Source: Diphasiastrum complanatum (lineage: Eukaryota > Streptophyta > Lycopodiopsida > Lycopodiales > Lycopodiaceae). From it: 64,000 bases of DNA. The DNA lies in the NCBI GenBank assembly GCA_029204225.1, contig CM055108.1, forward strand, positions 14,487,744-14,551,743. The letters are read 5' to 3'. The notes beneath the pieces were generated by a model. That model made no database searches, was not told the DNA's origin, and saw only the letters and a program-made list of their open reading frames with translations. The position numbers were made by a program, and so were the translations under genes. Positions 22,244 to 33,012 of the stretch are shown here, piece by piece. Position 1 is the stretch's first letter. Every line of letters begins with the position of its first letter.

Positions 22244-25200
22244 ATGTCTTCAATGGGTTCATCCTTGTTGGAACCAAGTGAAAGATTGACCACTTCAAAT
22301 TATTCAATTTGGAAAATGAGGATGGAGTCCATCTTGATCCTTCAAGACGTGATGGACATAGTTCTTGGCCTTGAAGAAGCACCACAAGTTCTTCAAGAGG
22401 TTCAAAAATACAAAAAGAGAGCTAGGATGGCCCTCCACTACATTAAGATGAATGTCTCTAATGAGATATTGAGGGAGATAGGTACTTGTACAACAGCCAA
22501 AGAAGCTTGGGATTGTCTCAAGACTATCTATGAGGCTAAGAATACCTCTAGGCTTCTCACTCTTAGGAATCAAATCTTTCAAAGTAGCCATAAGAGTGAT
22601 GAGAGTGCATCTAGTTATGTTTTGAGAGTAAAAGATATTCATAGAGAACTTGCTTGTATTGGTGATTCCATCAATCAAAATGAGCTAGTTCAAGTCATTC
22701 TCAATGGCTTGAGAAGTGAATTTGATAACCTTGTCCAATCCTATGCCATTAAGGAGGAGCTACCAAGTTTGGAGGCTCTCCAAAGTGTGCTAATTTTGGA
22801 AGAATCAAGACAAGAGTACAAGCTCTTGAGGATGGACAAGCTTTCTCTCACTCATAATGATGGCAAAGCTCTCTTTGCCAAGGATAAGCACAAAGGGAGG
22901 AGCAAGAACCAACATCAACAATCCTCAAGCAAGGACAAAGTCAAATCCAAAGAGAAAGATGAGGAGGAAGATGATTCCACTAATGCTTCATCATCCAAGC
23001 TCAAGAAGAAGAAGATCAAGTGCTTTTATTGTGGAAAGAAAGGTCATTATGCCACCAATTGCTTCAAGAAGAAGAATCAACTCAAGCAAGCCAACATTAC
23101 CAATGAGAAGGAAGACACTATTGCAAGTGATGGAGAGGGATCTCTTATGGTCTCTAGTTTCTCATCTACTCCTTTCAAGAAGGACGGTCTATGGTATATT
23201 GATAGTGGAGCCTCTTCACAGATGTGTAGCTCCAAGGACTCTTTCTCTTCTATTGCACCTTATGATAAAGTCAAGAAATCAATATACATTGCAAATGATT
23301 TTGAATGTCCTATTGAAGGCATAGAGAACATTCCCTTGAAGCTTGCATCCTCTAAAGTTCTTTCTCTCTCTAAAGTTCTTTATGTACCTAAGCTTACCAA
23401 GAATCTTATTAGTGTTGGCCAATTGCTTGATAATGGCCTTGATGTAAAATTCAATGTTGATACTTGCACTATCAAGAAGAATGATGAGGTACTTGCATTA
23501 GGATCTAGATTTGGTGGCATCTATAAACTAGATCCAAATGAGTATGTGAATGCTTGTAATGTTGCTCTTGTGAACAAGCTCTCTATGGAGGAATTATGGC
23601 ATAGGAGGTTGGGACATCCCAACTACAAATCCATGCTCTCTATGATCAAAGAAGCCAAAGCTATTGGCTTGCCAAAGTCACTCTCCAAGAAGATCAAGCC
23701 TTGTGAGGCTTGTGCTATTGCTAAATCTCACAAAAAGCCATTTACAAGATCTTCTATCAAAAGCAAGCATCCTTTGGAGTTAATCCACTCGGATGTGCAT
23801 TTCTCATCAACTACAAGCAAGGGAGGAGCCACTTGTTTTGTTACTTTCATTGATGATTACACAAGATTCACTTGGATATATCTTCTTGCTTCTAAATCTA
23901 TGGTGTTTGATCATTTTCTTATTTTCATAGCTTATGTAGAGAAGCAATTATCATTCAAGATTAAAGCTCTTAGAAGTGATGGAGGTGGTGAATATATCTC
24001 CAATAAATTTTGGGATTTTTGTGAGCTTGAAGGCATCAAAAGAGAGTTCTCTTGTGCTTACTCTCCATCTCAAAATGGAGCGGCCGAGAGAAAGAATAGA
24101 TCTCTATGTGAATGTGCAAAATCTATGAGAATTGAGGCATCTTTGCCCAAAGATTTTTGGGGAGAAGCCATTAATTGTGCAAATTATCTTTGCAATAGGC
24201 TCCCACATATAGCTCTTGGAGGAAAGTCACCATATGAAATCTTATTTTTGAAGAAGCCTAAGGTTGATCACCTTAGAGTTTTTGGATGCTTATGCTTTGT
24301 CCATATTCCCTTGGAAACAAGGAAGAAAGAAGATCCTAGTGCATGCAAAGGGATCATGGTTGGATACTCATCCACCAAGAAGGCCTATAGAGTTTTTATA
24401 CTCTCTACTTCTCAAGCTATTGAAAGTAGAGATGTTGTCTTTCATGAAGATCAACACTCATCTTTTGAAGAGGCCGAGATCAAGAAATCTATGGATGCAT
24501 CATCAATTATTGATTTTGAAGACAATCATGATGTGATGGGGTCGAGATTTGAAGAAGACTCTCCTCGAATTTTTTCACCAAGAAGATCCATGAGAGATAG
24601 ATCCGAGCCTAAAAGGCTCTCAATTGTTGACAAAGGAAAACAAGTGGATCTTGATTCCACTAATTATGTTTTTTATGTTTCTCATGAAGATCCAAAGCAT
24701 GTACAAGAGGCACTCAATACCAAGGGTGAAAGATCCTTTGAGGACATCACACTTTTTAAAAGTCTTGTAGGATCCTTGATTTGGCTTACCATTACTAGGC
24801 CCGATCTAAGTTTTTGTGTGCACAAATTGAGTCAATTTATGCAAGATCCTAAGATCCATCATTGGAAGATGGCCAAGAGGATTCTTAGATATGTATCTTC
24901 ATCTTGTGATTATGGTCTACTCTATAAAAGTGAAGATCTATCCATTATTGACTACTCGGATTTGGACTTTGCAAGTGACAAGATGGATCAAAGTCTATAA
25001 GTGCATACACTATCTTTCTTGGAGGCAATCTAATATCTTGTCTTTCCAAAAAGCAAGATACTATATCTCTCTCTTCATGTGAGGCCGAGTACAAAGCACT
25101 CACTACAACTAACATAGAAGTGCTTTGGATCAAGAGGTTATTAATGAAGCTAAAGTGCATCAAGGAGGATGATCTACCAATGATCAAGTGTGATAACATC

Positions 25201-25431
25201 TCGGCCCAAGCTCTTGCCAATAATCCCATATTTCATGCTAGAAGCAAGCACATAGAAGTGGCACACCATTTTGTGAGAGAAAAGCTTATTGGAGGAGAAA
25301 TCTATTTGGAGCACGTCAACTCGTCCTCTTGTATTTCCGATCTACTCACCAAGCCTTTGAGCAAAAGTGCTTTCATCAAGCATAGATCTAATCTTGGAGT
25401 TATATCAAGATCAATGCTCAAATCTTCATAG
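22244..25431 (+). pseudogene. Ty1/Copia gag-pol lacking reverse transcriptase
   Basis: From ATG 22244 one frame is open to 24998. In order: Gag (residues 1-250), CCHC knuckle CFYCGKKGHYATNC (residue 260), Asp protease WYIDSGASSQM (Asp at residue 320), GAG pre-integrase ELWHRRLGHPNY, and integrase with HSDVHF, LRSDGGGEY and NGAAERKNR supplying the D-D-E residues (about 516, 578 and 614). Where the RT domain should follow, the sequence jumps in frame (24700-24740) to SFEDITLFKSLVGSLIWLTITRPDLSF, which lies after the YVDD core. The whole RT palm is therefore missing. RNase H begins (DYSDLDFA), a frameshift near 24995 follows, and the remainder (SSCEAEYKAL, then SKHIEVAHHFVRE) continues to TAG 25429. 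The element could make Gag, protease and integrase but would need RT from elsewhere. Confidence 0.9.
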
Positions 25432-25449
25432 ATAGTTTTTTAGGAGGAG

Positions 25450-26185
25450 TGTGAAAAATTGAAAAGGATTATCTATGTTAGATATAGGGGTCTTATGTTT
25501 TTTACATCAAGCATCTAGGTGTAGGATGTTGATAGGAATAAATTTGGCATAGATGACAAATTATGCATTTCCACTTGTAATGCCACTATTGAGCCAAAAT
25601 AGAGTAAGAGGCTAAACACGTGCCAATTAGAGTGTAGACAAGTGTAAAGCTTTTGTTTGATGAATTCGAAGAGGTCCAATAGGATTTAGAGGTGGAACCT
25701 TGTGAGGTCCAATAGGAAATTGAGGTGTGCTTGAATATAGTCCAATAGAATTAAGAGGTGCATGGATCAATGGTCCAATAGGATTAAGAGGTGACAAAGT
25801 ATGGTCCAATCATAGTTAAGCGTAGTCGTAGCTCGTGGATCTACTAGTATCATTGTACTTCTCATTTTGAAGCTAATTGATTTGGTGATTTTATGGATTT
25901 TGTGAGTTATTGGATTTCTAGTTTTCTCTCTCTACCTGAGAGCTCATGATGCTTTTTCTCTCTCTACCCGAGGAGAGCAGCTTGTTTTTACTTAGATTAT
26001 GTTTTGAATACTTCCCACACGTGTGAGTGAGAGTTGGAAGTGATTGAATGCATGTAGTAGTGTGTTTTTGCCATAGGATCTAAGATTGATCTTGAATCTC
26101 AATCTAGTCTTGATCTTGGTGCATCTACACACCTTAGGAGATCACAAGTACATGTTGTGGAAAATCCACACGTGTGAATTTAACA
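25450..26185 (+). mobile_element. 3' LTR of the Copia element
   Basis: A purine tract (aggaggag, 25442-25449) lies right after the pol stop and before TGTGAAA at 25450. The segment ends in TTTAACA at 26185, giving TG..CA ends and a short imperfect inverted terminus. It contains the palindrome CACACGTGTG twice (26016-26025 and 26167-26176), possible G-box-type regulatory sites. No target-site duplication can be checked because the 5' LTR is absent. Confidence 0.65.
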
Positions 26186-26205
26186 GATCGTATTCAAGAC
26201 ACACC

Positions 26206-26644
26206 CAAAGCCAGTGCTACCAATCTTACAACCACTAGCTGTTTGCACGCGAATTGAAGGTCTTCTTCAATTCAATCCATCAGTTATTCTTACTGATCTT
26301 TGTTATGAGCTGATTCACAACTTGGGAAAAACAGGAGAAGGACATATTTTCACAACTGTCTGCAATCAAGAGATTATAATCACAAAGGGTTTTACTCTCA
26401 TGCCTTAGGATTGCCTATGGAAGGCAGTATGCCAGTTACCAAACCAGTTGTCATTGTGAAGAGTGGAGTTTTTCAAGAAGGAGCTTATCTTGAGAAACGC
26501 GGATACAAACTCTCTTACATTAGAGACCCCAATCTCAAGAGCTTCTTACAATTTACTCTTGCTTCTATCTTTCTACAGGAGCAAGAGTACACAATTTCAA
26601 ATACCAATATGGGATACCTGTTGAGAGACTTAAATGGAGAGTAG
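26206..26644 (+). pseudogene. Unknown element protein, first part
   Basis: Two adjoining open stretches: IEGLLQFNPSVILTDLCYELIHN (to 26408), and after a frame change PMEGSMPVTKPVVIVKSGVF..EKRGYKLSYIRDPNLKSFLQFTLA (to TAG 26642). Composition is soluble and mixed alpha/beta. I do not recognise it. It lies immediately upstream of a coiled-coil gene on the same strand, and the two are probably one transcription unit of an LTR element that ends near 29.05 kb. Confidence 0.35.
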
Positions 26645-26721
26645 ATGCCTTTGGATAAATTGCTTTTAAGCAATTCTGTAAATTAATAAAAGTAAATCAG
26701 TTCTCCAGACTGGGTCAGCAG

Positions 26722-28083
26722 ATGGGCATCTTATGCATGCATGCAAGTGTGCTGAAAGTGCAGGAGGATATCAAGATTGCATTAGTATTATCAGGGTCAG
26801 CGCCATCAATTGAGGTGGAATCCCAAATGCAGACATCAAAAGCAACCACCGCAGCAGCCACAACATCATCATCAAGTCAAGGGAGCTTGGTGAGGATGTT
26901 TTCGCCATTGTCCCAATGTTCACCATTGACCAGCCTAGAAGGAAATAAGGACGTGGAAGAAGAGGCAGAGAACATTGCTGATCAAGAGCAAAATTAGGCT
27001 GAAATACCACAAGAACCAGAACCACAAGGAGCATAGCAGCTTTCTGAGGACTAGCAGGGTAGCGAAAGCGACGTCGAGGAACCAATCCTCGATGCCGAGT
27101 TATATCAATAGGTTTTTGGGACACTACTGCTAGATACTCGGGAATCTATACAACACCTTGCCAGCTTGGAAAAGATATCCAGGAAGCTGGGGTCCAAGTA
27201 TGAAAGAGTCCAAGCAGAACTCACCCAAACAGATGCAGAGTTGAGTGAAACCAAGGCTCAGCTGGCCTATAAAAATGAGGAGCTCAAAGAAGCCAATGCA
27301 GAGCTGAATAGGAAAGAAACAGAACTGGAAGAAACAAAAGGAAGGCAAGATGCCACACTTGAAGTGTTGGAAGAGATGCATGAGAGTCCAACACTTTCTA
27401 AAATGAGAACATCCTTCTCAAACAACAACTTCAGACCCTATAGGCTTCCTTGCAGGAAGAAAGACGAGCACAAGCCACTCTTCAAAGTAGCAATGCGGAA
27501 CTGAACAATGAGCTCAGTAGTGCTCAGAAATCAATTGCCCAACTGCAAAATTTTGTAGAGATGTTAAAAAAAGATAATCAGATATACAAAAAATAGGCCG
27601 AAGTGGCAATACTCTGGCAAATTAGCGCCGAAGTCACACTCGGTGCCTGTGTATGTCATGGCAGGTACCGAATTGATCCAGTAGCATGGAAGGGAATCCA
27701 GGAGCAGATGATCCAGGACCTTCCAAATGCAATATCTACAACCCTAGATGATTGCCTATGAGAAGCTGAAGGAAGAACTAGAAGAGGCCAGATTCCAATT
27801 AGGCCAAATGCAGATCTTTGATGTGGAAGAACCTGGACAAGGACAAGATTAGGAGATGCAAATAGATGAGCTAGCATCAGTAATGTCAGAAAAGGCCATC
27901 CAAACAGATATCAGCTGCAGCCAAGTCTAGAAAAATCAAGAAAAACAGACTGAAATCATGGAGGCTACAGAGGTACAAACTGCTGAGGACCAACCTAGGG
28001 CGTTAAGCGTCATTCCATACCAAGCCCAGGCGTCACAAGTGCAGTAGTTACGAAGAAAAACAAGATTGTCTACTCACTACTAA
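26722..28083 (+). pseudogene. Gln-rich coiled-coil protein with nine in-frame TAGs
   Basis: A Ser/Thr-rich start is followed by a long heptad-rich segment (27166-27400: QAELTQTDAELSETKAQLAY and similar) and more coiled coil to about 27590, then Gln-rich sequence to 28080. Allowing two frameshifts (near 27395 and 27750), the frame is interrupted only by TAG, at 26995, 27034, 27052, 27109, 27441, 27594, 27850, 27928 and 28045. The first TAA in that frame is at 28081. Several TAGs sit in Gln runs where CAG would fit. The coiled coil suggests a structural, Gag-like role, but this is inference. The gene lies between an unknown ORF and a 270-residue ORF, all on the plus strand. Confidence 0.55.
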
Positions 28084-28199
28084 GGTCAGAATTTCAGACA
28101 TGAACTAACATTTTTTATCCCACCTTTTTGTAGTCAAGAACTCCAATGGAGGATGGATTACCTTTTTGTACCTAAACTTTTTGGTTACACAAAGGAACA

Positions 28200-29012
28200 A
28201 TGGGAAAACCTTGGACCTTTTCTAACATAAATACTTTATGGTCTAGACTAACTGTACATCAAAAAGAAATCCTCACCCTTGCCATTGTTCAGAACAAGTT
28301 CAATGTGCAAGCTAACTATATTCATGTGATCGCAGGATCCTTGTATATATATATCTTAGAATACCTAAGGACATTTGAGAATAACATTTTTCCAGCATTG
28401 GATGAGTACCTAAATAATTTAGAATCAATTAATTTTTTTGATGTGAAAGAAGTTGTTACCAGCTCTAAATTTGTTTCTTCTCGAGTTACTCACCAATTAC
28501 TATTCCCTAATCTGTGGGAAATCTACACAGATTGGGAAGCTAACTACTCTCGTTATTTGGAGGAAGTAAAAACAAATAATATACTTTGCTCCACTAACCC
28601 AATAACTAGACCATACTATACGTACAACCATGTAAATATTGCTTCACTCATTTCTTATGCCCTCCTATCTGTTCAACAACTGTATATTAAAGCAAAATTT
28701 TTCGACTATACATATGCTGCACTTTCACTAATTGTCCCTTCTGTCAAGATGTCTGAAATCCTGACCGAGGATAGTTGGTATACACATCTTGTAAATAATA
28801 CATTAATTGATAACCTCCTTGCACCAATCGGCAATCAAGGAATGGGTGGTTATCCAAATTTATCATTTCAAGAAGACTATAACCAGAAGAATAACTATTT
28901 CCTGGCAACAAAAGGGCTGACATTGGAGCAGGAAAACGAAGAGAATGAAGCTCAAGCCAAGGCAATTTTTCACAGCAAGCCAGCTAGCCGAAAGTGGCAA
29001 AGAACGATGTAA
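28200..29012 (+). CDS. Unknown 270-residue protein of an LTR-type element
   Basis: Open from ATG 28200 to TAA 29010. Upstream, another frame (PKLFGYTKEQWENLGPFL, 28164-28223) has equal coding character and appears to enter this one near 28222, so the first 8 or so residues given by this ATG are probably not original. The body is rich in Tyr, Asn and Leu (IYTDWEANYSRYLEEV; PYYTYNHVNIASLISYALL), helical and soluble, ending in an acidic stretch (EQENEENEAQAKA) and a basic tail. I recognise no domain and no RT, integrase or protease signature. The stop is followed within 40 bp by a purine tract and an LTR-like TGTGGAGAC. Confidence 0.45.
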   Translation: MGKPWTFSNINTLWSRLTVHQKEILTLAIVQNKFNVQANYIHVIAGSLYIYILEYLRTFENNIFPALDEYLNNLESINFFDVKEVVTSSKFVSSRVTHQLLFPNLWEIYTDWEANYSRYLEEVKTNNILCSTNPITRPYYTYNHVNIASLISYALLSVQQLYIKAKFFDYTYAALSLIVPSVKMSEILTEDSWYTHLVNNTLIDNLLAPIGNQGMGGYPNLSFQEDYNQKNNYFLATKGLTLEQENEENEAQAKAIFHSKPASRKWQRTM

Positions 29013-30051
29013 ATCAGATTGTTGGTGAGCCGCTGCACAGTTGAGGAAGGGGATATGTGGAGACTTATGATTTCACATTATCTGAGTTATGTCATATATT
29101 GTAAAAATTTTCAATTTCCATGTACGTAAAATGTGCTATAGTGCCTAAATACATGTAAAGGCCTATTTCACACTTTGTAAATTCATATTTTAAGAAGAAG
29201 TTGTGATGTTCTAAAGAGACGCAATAGAAGTCCAGAACTACCATTTAACAGTTCGTAAACGACATTGAGGTCGGTGATCATTCCTATAAGGTCGACACTT
29301 CGTGCCATTGTGATGACTCATTTCTACGTAGAGCTGAGTATCAATAGAGAGAAGAGCGAGTTCCTATAGCTTGAGCATTCTTTTCTTTCTGCTATCTTTC
29401 ACAGAATTACTTCTTATCATATGTGAGAACACACTTTGTATGATCTGTGGATGATTGTGATACTGTTCTATTTGCGTCACACACATTTCTTAAATTATAG
29501 TGAATTTCAGCTACTCTAACATGGATTTTTAGACGACACCAGCAAGTAACAATTTTGACTAATGTGTGTAGGGTATTAGCCAAAGTTGTTAAGCATCATT
29601 TCTTAGCAGACCTTCTTTCATTTCTGAATGAGCTATGTGTTCAGATAACGAGATTGTTTGAGGTTCTGTTTTGCTTGCTTTCTGCGATAAAGACTAATTC
29701 TCTGTGTTTGATTAAGAAGAATCTTTAGCTAATGTGATCCTGCTTACTAAATCTAATTGCTAGTTGTTGCACTTTTCACTATTTCCTTGATGCCTGAAGA
29801 GCCTGAAAGATAAAGTAATCCTTACATTTACAGACCTTGACCAAAACATTTCATCATTGGTGTTCCTGGATGCCAATTTATCCAAATATCTTTGGATCAC
29901 CAGTTATGTCGCTGTAGTATTCGTTGTGAACGGTTTATACATACCAGTTTGTTTACCATCATATATACATTTGCCATGCAAAAGATGAGATTATTCTCTC
30001 TCTTGGGGAACAATCAAACCTTTAATACTACATAATTCATCATTTTTGTGA
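29013..30051 (+). other. LTR-like segment and spacer
   Basis: A polypurine tract (gaggaagggga, about 29042-29052) is followed by TGTGGAGACTTATG. That is the usual order of PPT then 3' LTR start, and would close the element whose ORFs lie at 26.2-29.0 kb. The other LTR edge is uncertain (a candidate is near 29550). The rest, to 30051, is non-coding. Confidence 0.35.
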
Positions 30052-30717
30052 AAATCTATAACTACTTGGCCACCACACTTACGTATTCAAGTTGACAACT
30101 GTTGGAGGGAAAATAAGAATAGGTTCATCTTTGGTCTTTGTTTTATGCTTGTGATGCATAACATATTTCAGACTGTTGAAATGGGATTTTTGATGGTCGG
30201 ACACACGCATGAAGACATCGATCAAGTTTTTAGTGTAATCTCTAGGGCATTGAAATGTAGATCCATTTTTACTATGCCTGATATGTTAGGACGATTTGGC
30301 CAAACGGTAGGTGGTGGTCGTACTGAAAGTACTGAAGTAGAGTTGTTAGAACGAATGTTGGATTGGAAAGGATTCATAGGGCCATTTATTGTTCGTGGAA
30401 ATGATGGTCTAGGAGGACACACCAATCCTCACTACTTTCATTTTCAAATGTTGAATGGCGAACCAACCATGTAGTGGAAGTATTGTTGCACTAATGGAGA
30501 CTATACATGGAGTGAACCTTTCAGATTGTTGCACTCTTTGTCTTCAAAAGAGGAAGTGATCTTTTTGGCACCCACAAATGAGCTAGACAATGATGAGATG
30601 AAAGGATTGATATACTTTCATAAATATGGACAATATATGTGCAAGAAGTATCCAGAATACAAAGATAAAATTTCTCATCTGTGGATGAAACCACAAAAAA
30701 ACATTAGAGAAACTTAG
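30052..30717 (+). pseudogene. DUF7869-type (DDE-like) protein, C-terminal part
   Basis: Open from just after TGA 30049 to TAG 30715 with one internal TAG at 30472. It reads RIQVDNCWRENKNRFIFG (30082-30135), then MGFLMVGHTHEDIDQVFSVI (30181-30240) and, after the TAG, GDYTWSEPFRLLHSL and GLIYFHKYGQYMC..YPEYK. The VDNCWRENKN and GHTHEDIDQ.FS motifs are the hallmark of the DUF7869 family, widespread in transposon-like genes. The spaced acidic and His residues resemble a DDE/RNase H-type nuclease, but I infer that. Only the C-terminal part is here, and the zinc-binding and first catalytic regions should lie upstream but are not seen. The TAG at 30472 falls where Gln would fit. Confidence 0.75.
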
Positions 30718-31589
30718 AGCCCGAAGAGGGCCTTTGAAAAAGATGCTTTTTTATTTTTTTTTCTTATTTTCATTGCCATGTGGACCAATTGAAACCTTGA
30801 AATCGAGGTTCTATGTAACATAGAATTTTTCAAATATAAATAAAATAAAAACTTTTAAAATATATTGTTATTTCATCGGGCAGCATGTGGAAATGCTATT
30901 GGTTAGTGAGGCCTGCCCTTCCAGCTCATCACTGTCCGAAAAGACCCAAAAATATTGAAAATGAATATGACAGATGGTTGAGAGGAGAAAATTGATGTAC
31001 CATTGATGTATATGCATTGTCAAATCATGGTTAACAGGACTAACCAGAGTTAATTCGTGGCGCCAAATAGATTAGTGTTTCAAATTTTTGCCAACACATT
31101 TTCTCAAATTCATGGCTTTTTGACTACGCAAATTTTCAGATTCATAGTTCATTGTTTCAAATTTTTGCATGCGCATTACGAATGGCGCCATCAAGGAAGC
31201 CATGCTCCTCAATTGAGTCTATGCTTCTATTCAACGAGATAGATGATAATGGATTATGGATGCCAAGAAAATATTCAAAAAACTCTTGGGTTTTGATGCA
31301 TCCATCATCAAGAGGAGCATTTTGAAAAAGAAAAAGGTCAAAACTATCATTTCGATCTTATTGGAAGGCCAAAATTTTGGATTTCAGAACATCATTAGAA
31401 GAAAAATCTATTTTTGAAATTCTAGTCTAACATGTATATATGCATTCAGAGATAAATGTGCAAGGATTCAACCATCAGGATCACAAAAAAAACAACTGTG
31501 AGTATTGATATTTTTTATACTTAGATTTTTGTCATCTATAAATATCTAATAATAAACTTGCCAATTTGATCATTTTTCTCTTGCAGATT
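30718..31589. other. No gene seen
   Basis: AT-rich 3' flank of the DUF7869 copy. Short open stretches only. Confidence 0.4.
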
Positions 31590-32165
31590 TATACCCATCC
31601 AACATAATTGAATGGACTAGTGGATCTTTAGCAGGTGTGTTAGATGTTATTCACACTGATATTGGACAACTACAATATCGAGGTAGAACTGCAAAAGATC
31701 TAGTTGATAGTGGGATCTTTTTTTATAAATCAATATACATTCGTAATACAAAAGAAAATTCTGGACAAATAGTACCAATTCCATTACCTAGTTTTAAAAG
31801 TGATGAATGAATTGCACTAGATGTTTCAGAATCATTTCGTTGCAAGATATATAATGATGTAAAAAATTCATTAAAAATGAGCACGTGATAAAAAACAGTC
31901 AGATTGAGTTGGCTTTAGATTAGGTCCCAAATTTTGTGCCGAGCTGAAAGATAAAATCTCAGAAATTTTAGATGTAATAGTAGAAGCTGGAGTATCGTTT
32001 TTGCAGAATAGTATTAGTTCCGATTCCCATGGTATAGCTTTTGTTGTTAGTCCATTTTTCATGGGAGCGATAAAAGCAAAAGAAGCCAATTTTGAGAAGG
32101 CTGTATATTTTATCGAATCCAGTCCTGTGATAAAATTTTATTTGATTCCATATGAAAATAAGTAA
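31590..32165 (+). pseudogene. Unknown decayed exons
   Basis: After a good acceptor (ctcttgcag at 31581-31589) the sequence reads NIIEWTSGSLAGVLDVIHTDIGQLQYRGRT up to a TGA at 31807. A second open segment in another frame (31920-32165) reads FCAELKDKISEILDVIVEAG and DSHGIAFVVSPFFMGAIKAKEANFEKA. Both look coding (balanced hydrophobicity, few low-complexity residues) but are separated by several stops. No family recognised. Confidence 0.35.
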
Positions 32166-32687
32166 GGATTGCTCTTTTGTTTTTGTTGCTTTAATCTGGA
32201 TTGTTGCATGCTTCATTGCTTTAATAAGTAAGGAGTTCTTTTATCAATATGGATTTATTGATATTTGTATTTTGGTTGTTGCAGTCGGCATTGGAGCCTG
32301 AACATTCTTTCTATAAAGATAAATAAAGGGAAGACGCTTAAATGGTGAGACGTGGCGCTTGAGAGCAATATTGGGAGCGAAAACCAAAAATTTTGCCAAA
32401 AAAAAATGAAAATTTTGAAGTCTTATATATACGAAATTTTTGCACGTTTGAAAAGACGATCAAAGACATGTGTCGTCAGATCATTGGTCCACATGAAATG
32501 TCTGTACTGACATGATGACTCTATTATGAGGCCACGTAGGTTGGGACACGTGCACTAATCCCTTTTCAACACGTGTCATTCTCACATGTGACAGATGTCA
32601 GATCAATCATTCTGTGTACGATGTATTAATTTTGACCAATCACCCGTCGACATGTGTTCCTTTGTTACTCCTCCACACGTGCAATTT

Positions 32688-32706
32688 TTTTTTTATAAAT
32701 AGCTCA
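32688..32706 (+). promoter_or_regulatory. Candidate TATA box and upstream promoter
   Basis: A tttataaatagc TATA-like box follows a poly-T run. Several CACGTG-like cores occur upstream (near 32548, 32570 and 32677). It lies about 310 bp before the first ATG of the unknown gene that follows, so it may be that gene's promoter. Confidence 0.35.
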
Positions 32707-33012
32707 TTTTTTGTTCGAATTTTCACGCAAATTTACGATTTCTTGGCCGGATATCGATTTCAAGCGCGTCATTTGCACTGATTACCCTATGTTGACTAAC
32801 TTGCAACTGGAACCGATACGGCCTCGTCCGGTATCGCATTCAAGCGCGCATTGCATCTCCTTTCTTTTGTGCTCTGTGTTCCTGTGCTCGGATCCGATAC
32901 TCTACTTTGTAATATCTCTTTCGAGCGCACATTGCTTGGAGGTGCTTGCTTGACCTGCAGTTTGCGCCTAAGAGTGATATTTGGAATTTTACATTTGTTG
33001 TTTTTGTTTAAA

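Noticed and set aside
22244-25431. Endogenous pararetrovirus or other viral sequence
   Set aside because: Domain order, DSGA protease and integrase are those of Ty1/Copia; no movement or coat-protein features of plant pararetroviruses seen anywhere in the window.
26722-28083. Organelle or alternative-code genome
   Set aside because: The two intact genes end in TAA and TGA with standard codon use, and the recoded-looking TAGs are confined to decayed elements. CHG deamination is simpler.
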